Source of the DNA: Luteibacter aegosomatis
Lineage (GTDB): Bacteria; Pseudomonadota; Gammaproteobacteria; Xanthomonadales; Rhodanobacteraceae
NCBI RefSeq assembly: GCF_023078455.1
Contig: NZ_CP095740.1
Span: 372,001-436,000, forward strand
Length of the DNA stretch: 64,000 nt
Direction of reading: 5' to 3'
Under the pieces are notes generated by a model, which worked only from the letters and a program-made list of their open reading frames with translations, made no database searches and was not told the origin of the DNA. Numbering within the stretch: position 1 is the first letter of the stretch; each line of letters starts with the position of its first letter. This document shows, piece after piece, positions 59,899 to 64,000 of this stretch. The translations under genes and the position numbers were made by a program.

Positions 59899-60564
59899 TT
59901 ACGACGAAGGCACCGCCTGCGCGGCGGGAATTACCTTGCTCGTGAACTCCCTCACGACCGAAACGTCCTTCGACCGTCGCTTGAACTCGGTGGTGACCGT
60001 CAGGCGCGAACGATCGGGTGACATGTCATAGCGCTGCACGATGTCGCCGCGCTTGTCGTCCAGGTGCGTGATCACCACCAGGCTGTCGCCGTCCCAGCCC
60101 GCGCGGGTGGTGTCGCCGCCGTTGTCCTTGCCGGTCACCATGGCGATGCTCCTCATGTGCCCGTCGGGCGCGATCTGGAGGGTGTCCGGCTGCAGGGTGA
60201 TGTCCAGCGTGTCGGGAAGCAGGAGCGCACGGCGCATGACGTCGCCGCTGCCGCCGCCCGCATTGGCGCGGATATCTGCGCCATCCCCGGCGCCACCGTG
60301 TCGGCCGCCCATCCCGCTCATGCCACCCATACCACCGCCGCCGCCATGCCCGTGGCCTCGCCCCATACCGCCATGGCCGCCACCGCTGCCGGTGGCCACG
60401 GCATCGGGATCCTCGCTCCGGGAGGTATCGACCACCCAGTGACCGTCGAAGGACTGGGGATGGACGGGTGAGGCGGCCAATCGGATGCCATGGCTCGCGC
60501 ACCCGGCGAGCGCGACGGCACAAGCGATCGTCAGGCCGCGCCGGACAAGGGAGGGGTGGTGCAT
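59899..60564 (-). CDS. His/Gly/Met-rich lipoprotein of unknown function
   Basis: A 221-residue lipoprotein. ATG 60564; hydrophobic core CAVALAG then lipobox LAGC at about 22. Residues about 62-97 are a low-complexity stretch in Gly, His and Met (blocks such as GHGHGGGGGMGGMSGMGG), a possible metal-binding segment. The remainder is a small beta-rich domain with LPDTLDITLQPDTLQIAPDG and LTVTTEFKRRSKDVSVVREF, found in proteins of unknown role. It precedes the transhydrogenase operon by 170 bases on the same strand and is divergent from the MgtA-type ATPase region. Confidence 0.75.
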   Translation of the reverse strand: MHHPSLVRRGLTIACAVALAGCASHGIRLAASPVHPQSFDGHWVVDTSRSEDPDAVATGSGGGHGGMGRGHGHGGGGGMGGMSGMGGRHGGAGDGADIRANAGGGSGDVMRRALLLPDTLDITLQPDTLQIAPDGHMRSIAMVTGKDNGGDTTRAGWDGDSLVVITHLDDKRGDIVQRYDMSPDRSRLTVTTEFKRRSKDVSVVREFTSKVIPAAQAVPSS

Positions 60565-60913
60565 CGGCGTCGTCCAGGCTGGGGAGATGGTCGTCCAAAC
60601 GTGGGCCCGGACATGACGTTGACGGAAGCCGAACCGGGGTCGCGAAACCCCTTGACCGCCCCTTGCCGCAGCGCGACAATTCGTCGGCTACCCAGGCGAC
60701 TTCATGCCCGGGCGGCACCCTCCTTACCTTACCCAGGCATATGGACGTCTACCCTAGTCGACGCGCCGGCATCCGCACGCATCGGGTTCCGGCGCTGGAA
60801 AAACTCATCGCCTGCGGCGACCGCTCCCGGTCGGCCGGCGCTTTCCTCCGCTAGGGAAAGTCCGGCTCTCCTCGACGGAAGCCGCGAGCTTTCGTTATTT
60901 CGAGGATTGAGCC
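60565..60913. other. Divergent region upstream of the small ORFs and ATPase
   Basis: About 350 bases with no gene I can support. A 37-codon frame at 60741-60854 lacks a convincing ribosome binding site and family pattern. The region must carry promoters for the lipoprotein and for the mgtA transcript, but no clear hexamer pair stands out. Confidence 0.5.
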
Positions 60914-61090
60914 ATGAACCTCCAGCTCGACAAGACCGGTCCGCGCATGTTCGGCCGCCGTCTCGCTTTCGCCCTCGCACGCCGCCGCGCCGGTGCCCAG
61001 CCCGTGAAGCGCACGATCACCGTGCCGCGTTCACTCGACGTCGTCGAAAGCCCGTCGAAACCCGCGGAAGGCAAACTGCCGCAGCCATGA
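60914..61090 (+). CDS. Small ORF 1 upstream of mgtA, 58 residues
   Basis: ATG 60914 follows CGAGGATTG, a fair ribosome binding site. The product is soluble, basic in the first half (FGRRLAFALARRRAG) and Pro-rich at the end. Its stop overlaps the ATG of the next small frame (ATGA), the kind of coupling seen for real genes. It has no family I recognise. It may be a leader peptide gene for the downstream Mg2+ ATPase, or a small protein. Confidence 0.45.
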   Translation: MNLQLDKTGPRMFGRRLAFALARRRAGAQPVKRTITVPRSLDVVESPSKPAEGKLPQP

Positions 61091-61194
61091 ATAGCGACAT
61101 AGACACTACGACGCGGCCCGCGCCGCTCGTCGTTACGTTCAACCGGAATACCGTTCGTCGGCATCGAGCCGGCGCGCCTGTCTTCAGTCGATAG
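61087..61194 (+). CDS. Small ORF 2 upstream of mgtA, 35 residues
   Basis: ATG 61087 overlaps the stop of small ORF 1 by four bases. The 35-residue product has no membrane segment; it has a TRPAPLVVTFNRN stretch and a basic C-terminus. It ends 52 bases before mgtA, with two hairpins between. Short ORFs upstream of Mg2+ transporter genes act as leader peptides in enterobacteria (mgtL), so this is a candidate of that kind, by position only. Confidence 0.4.
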   Translation: MNSDIDTTTRPAPLVVTFNRNTVRRHRAGAPVFSR

Positions 61195-61198
61195 CTGA

Positions 61199-61233
61199 GG
61201 GCGGTTCGCGCCCGTCCGGAGTCCTCGTCCGGA
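61199..61233 (+). promoter_or_regulatory. Two adjacent hairpins just before mgtA
   Basis: Hairpin 1 is GGGCG/CGCCC (61199-61203, 61209-61213); hairpin 2 is TCCGGA/TCCGGA (61215-61220, 61228-61233). They lie between the small ORF 2 stop and the mgtA ribosome binding region (AAAGGCAGCGAG). They could form part of a leader control of mgtA. Confidence 0.45.
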
Positions 61234-61246
61234 AAGGCAGCGAGCC

Positions 61247-63871
61247 ATGAAGAAGCATCCCTCGCCGGCGGCCGTCGCCGCCAAGACCTTCACCAACGCC
61301 ACCGCGGACGCTTTCCGTCCCGCAGATGAACTGCTGCGCGCGTTGGGATCCCGTTCCGACGGCCTCGACGAGGCCGCCATCGCCGAGCGCCTGGATCGCT
61401 ACGGCGTCAACGAAGTGGGCCACGAGAAGCCGCCGCACTGGTCGGTGCAGCTCCTGCGTGCCTTCAAGAACCCGTTCATCATCGTGCTGCTGGTATTGGC
61501 GGTGGTGCAGCTGTTCACCGAGCCCGACGATCTCACCGGCCCGATCATCATCGCGGTGATGGTCGGCATCAGCGTGCTGCTGTCGTTCACGCAGGAATAC
61601 CGCTCGTCGCAGGCCGCCGAGAAGCTCAAGGCCATGGTCCGCAATACGGCGACGGTCACCCGACGGGCCGACGACGGCCACGCCGAGCGCATCGAGGTGC
61701 CGGTGGAAGAACTGGTGGTGGGCGACATCGTGCACCTGGGTGCCGGCGACATGATCCCCGCCGACCTGCGCCTGCTGGCCGCGAAGGATCTCTTCATCAG
61801 CCAGGCCATCCTCACCGGGGAATCGATCCCGGTGGAGAAGTCGGCGCCGAACGGTCACGTGGCCGAAGAGGGCGGTGGTCCGCTCGACTTGCCCACGGTC
61901 TGCTACATGGGCACCAACGTGGTGTCCGGTAGCGCCACCGCCGTGGTGCTGGCGACGGGTGCGCGCACCTACCTGGGCTCGCTCGCGCGCACGCTCTCGG
62001 GCGAGCGCGTGCAGACCAGCTTCGACCGCGGCATCTCGTCGGTGAGCTGGCTGCTGATCCGCTTCATGGCGGTGATGGTCCCCGTGGTGTTCCTCATCAA
62101 CGGTTTCGACAAGCACGACTGGGTCGGCGCGTTCATGTTCGGCCTGTCGGTGGCCGTGGGCCTCACGCCGGAGATGCTGCCGCTGATCGTCACCGCCAAC
62201 CTGGGCAAGGGTGCCATCGCCATGTCCCGGCGCAAGGTCGTGGTCAAGCGCCTCAACGCGATCCAGAACTTCGGCGCCATGGACGTGCTGTGCACCGACA
62301 AGACCGGCACGCTCACGCTGGACAAGATCGTGCTCGAGCGCCACGTCGACCTGGCGGGCGAGGATTCGGACGAGGCGTTGGAGTGGGGCTACCTCAACAG
62401 CCGCTTCCAGACCGGCCTGCGCAACCTCATGGACAAGGCCGTGCTCACCCATCGCGACCTCGAGCCGGTGGCGCGCCGCTTCCGCATCGTCGACGAGATT
62501 CCCTTCGATTTCCAGCGCCGCCGCATGTCGGTGGTGGTGACCGACGGCCGCGACGAGCAACTGGTCGTCTGCAAGGGCGCGGTGGAGGAAATGCTCGCCA
62601 TCTGCACGCAGGCGCGCACCGGCGACGTCGTCGAGCCGATGACCGACGAGAAGCGCCGGGAAATCCGCGCGATGACCCGCCGCCTCAACGAGGACGGCCT
62701 GCGCGTGCTCGTGGTGGCCGTGCGCCGTGACCCCATCGGTGACCGCGCCTACGGCGTGGCCGACGAGTCGGGCCTGACCGCCGTGGGCTGCCTGGCCTTC
62801 CTGGATCCGCCGAAGGATTCCGCCGCCACGGCCATCCGCGCGCTCAACCACCACGGCGTGGCGGTGAAGGTCATCACCGGCGACAACGAGGCGGTGACGC
62901 GGAAGATCTGCACCGAAGTGGGCCTGGACGTGCAGGGCTCGGCGCAGGGGCGCGACATCGAAAAGCTCGACGACGACGAACTCGATGCGATGGTTGAGCG
63001 CACCACCGTCTTCGCCAAGATGTCGCCGGTGCAGAAGGCGCGCGTGGTGAAGGCCTTGCAGCGTCGCGGACACACGGTAGGCTTCCTCGGCGACGGCATC
63101 AACGATGCCCCCGCGTTGCGCGACGCCGATGTCGGCATCTCCGTGGATACCGCCACCGACATCGCCAAGGAATCGGCCGACATCATCCTGCTCGAGAAGA
63201 ACCTGATGGTGCTGGAGGAGGGCGTGGTCGAAGGCCGCATCACCTTCGGCAACATCATGAAGTACATCAAGATGACGGCCAGCTCCAACTTCGGCAACGT
63301 GTTCAGCGTGCTGGTGGCGAGCGCGTTCCTGCCGTTCCTGCCGATGCTGCCGCTGCAGATCCTCGTTCAGAACCTGCTGTACGACCTCTCGCAGCTGTCG
63401 ATTCCCTTCGATCGCATGGACGAGGAATACCTGCGCAAGCCGCGCAAGTGGGACGCGGGCGACATCGGTCGTTTCATGGTCTGGATCGGCCCGGTCAGCT
63501 CGGTGTTCGACATCACCACGTTCTGGCTGATGTGGCACGTCTTCGGTGCGAACGACGTCGCCCACCAGTCGCTCTTCCAGTCGGGCTGGTTCATCGAGGG
63601 CCTGCTCTCGCAGACCCTGGTGGTGCACATGATCCGCACGCGGCGCATTCCGTTCCTGCGCAGCATGGCCTCGGCACCGGTGCTGGCGCTGACCGGCACG
63701 ATCATGGTGGTGGGCATGCTGTTGCCGTTCTCCCCGCTGGGTGCGCACATCGGCATGGTGCCGCTGCCCGGCATGTACTTCGCCTGGCTGACGCTTACCC
63801 TGGTGTGCTATTGCGTGCTGACACAGGTGGTGAAGACGATCTACATCCGCCGCTATGGACACTGGCTGTAA
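61247..63871 (+). CDS. mgtA: Magnesium-translocating P-type ATPase
   Basis: An 874-residue type IIIB P-type ATPase for Mg2+ import. ATG 61247. N-terminal cation-ATPase domain (DELLRALGSRSDGLDEAAIAERL), helix pair, actuator motif LTGES (190-193), membrane block VAVGLTPEMLPLIV, phosphorylation site CTDKTGTLT with Asp351, nucleotide domain KGAVEEML, hinge GDGINDAPALRDADVGIS (about 615), then C-terminal helices. The QILVQNLLYDLSQLSIPFD and TPEMLP stretches are typical of MgtA/MgtB. It is the last gene of the right-hand module and follows two tiny ORFs. Confidence 0.94.
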   Translation: MKKHPSPAAVAAKTFTNATADAFRPADELLRALGSRSDGLDEAAIAERLDRYGVNEVGHEKPPHWSVQLLRAFKNPFIIVLLVLAVVQLFTEPDDLTGPIIIAVMVGISVLLSFTQEYRSSQAAEKLKAMVRNTATVTRRADDGHAERIEVPVEELVVGDIVHLGAGDMIPADLRLLAAKDLFISQAILTGESIPVEKSAPNGHVAEEGGGPLDLPTVCYMGTNVVSGSATAVVLATGARTYLGSLARTLSGERVQTSFDRGISSVSWLLIRFMAVMVPVVFLINGFDKHDWVGAFMFGLSVAVGLTPEMLPLIVTANLGKGAIAMSRRKVVVKRLNAIQNFGAMDVLCTDKTGTLTLDKIVLERHVDLAGEDSDEALEWGYLNSRFQTGLRNLMDKAVLTHRDLEPVARRFRIVDEIPFDFQRRRMSVVVTDGRDEQLVVCKGAVEEMLAICTQARTGDVVEPMTDEKRREIRAMTRRLNEDGLRVLVVAVRRDPIGDRAYGVADESGLTAVGCLAFLDPPKDSAATAIRALNHHGVAVKVITGDNEAVTRKICTEVGLDVQGSAQGRDIEKLDDDELDAMVERTTVFAKMSPVQKARVVKALQRRGHTVGFLGDGINDAPALRDADVGISVDTATDIAKESADIILLEKNLMVLEEGVVEGRITFGNIMKYIKMTASSNFGNVFSVLVASAFLPFLPMLPLQILVQNLLYDLSQLSIPFDRMDEEYLRKPRKWDAGDIGRFMVWIGPVSSVFDITTFWLMWHVFGANDVAHQSLFQSGWFIEGLLSQTLVVHMIRTRRIPFLRSMASAPVLALTGTIMVVGMLLPFSPLGAHIGMVPLPGMYFAWLTLTLVCYCVLTQVVKTIYIRRYGHWL

Positions 63872-63971
63872 GGCGGGCGAAACGACTACGACATCGCGCA
63901 GGCGCGGCGGGACAGACCCGCCGCGCCGGTCACGCTGAAATACCGGCTCCCTCAACCACGGAGCCACCACG

Positions 63972-64000
63972 ATGATCCGATCCACCCTCGCCGCCGCGCT
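63972..64000 (+). CDS. Start of a possible exported protein, cut by window edge
   Basis: An ATG at 63972 opens MIRSTLAAA before the window ends. The preceding ACGGAGCCACC could serve as ribosome binding site, and the residues suit a signal peptide. Only nine codons are visible, so this is tentative. Confidence 0.35.

Noticed and set aside
60741..60854. A 37-codon frame upstream of the mgtA small ORFs
   Set aside because: No ribosome binding site and no coupling; composition like random high-GC DNA.
61184..63985. A 933-codon frame opposite mgtA
   Set aside because: Antisense artefact; all P-type ATPase motifs are on the plus strand.

Overview
The window is high-GC, densely coded chromosomal DNA from a gammaproteobacterium. 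Gene content and order (rpmB-rpmG, secB-gpsA, trxA/rho opposite rhlB, ftsEX followed by a receiver protein and ung, an Rho with a long low-complexity N-terminal extension, NodT-type efflux operon, GTAG-like palindromic repeats) fit the order Xanthomonadales (Lysobacterales), most likely the Rhodanobacteraceae (Luteibacter/Dyella/Rhodanobacter type). The species cannot be fixed from the sequence alone. No rRNA, tRNA, CRISPR array, insertion sequence or prophage was seen.

Layout. 1-13.6 kb: plsB (cut by the left edge), two lipoprotein genes with a probable small RNA gene between them, two tandem AI-2E family membrane proteins, rep helicase, tdk and a coupled hypothetical, mutM, then a four-gene GldA/GldF/GldG/DUF4340-like ABC operon. 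13.8-20.8 kb: acyl-CoA desaturase, ribosomal proteins L33 and L28, secB, gpsA, a large SNF2-family helicase. 20.8-22.3 kb: a small AT-richer accessory patch with a decayed antitoxin-like fragment and a secreted HEVGH putative metalloprotease. 22.3-27.7 kb: glk and a divergent UgpC-type sugar ABC ATPase gene around a perfect LacI-type palindrome, hemB, and a Kef-type cation antiporter. 27.8-36.7 kb: a 1142-residue membrane-anchored ankyrin protein, a YcgL protein, fadL, gshA, rho. 36.8-48.2 kb: trxA, rhlB, ftsEX, a tandem-receiver protein, ung, a sugar MFS transporter with a kinase, rpoH with a structured leader, and an OmpR/EnvZ-type two-component pair. 48.3-54.1 kb: an RND-MFP-OMF efflux operon. 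54.2-63.9 kb: a probable stress or redox module of adhP, an aldehyde dehydrogenase, a three-gene proton-pumping transhydrogenase, a His/Gly/Met-rich lipoprotein, two tiny coupled ORFs and an MgtA-type P-type ATPase.

Working together. Much of the window is housekeeping: membrane lipid synthesis and desaturation (plsB, gpsA, desaturase, fadL), DNA repair (rep, mutM, ung), RNA metabolism (rho, rhlB), protein export and heat shock (secB, rpoH), division (ftsEX), thiol redox (gshA, trxA). The two-component pair sits just upstream of the efflux operon in the same direction and may control it. Carbohydrate entry is represented by glk, the ABC ATPase and the MFS-kinase pair.

Notable non-coding features are dispersed paired palindromes between genes. 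At least two palindrome types share one flanking frame but have compensating changes in the stem, suggesting one mobile REP-like family selected for structure.
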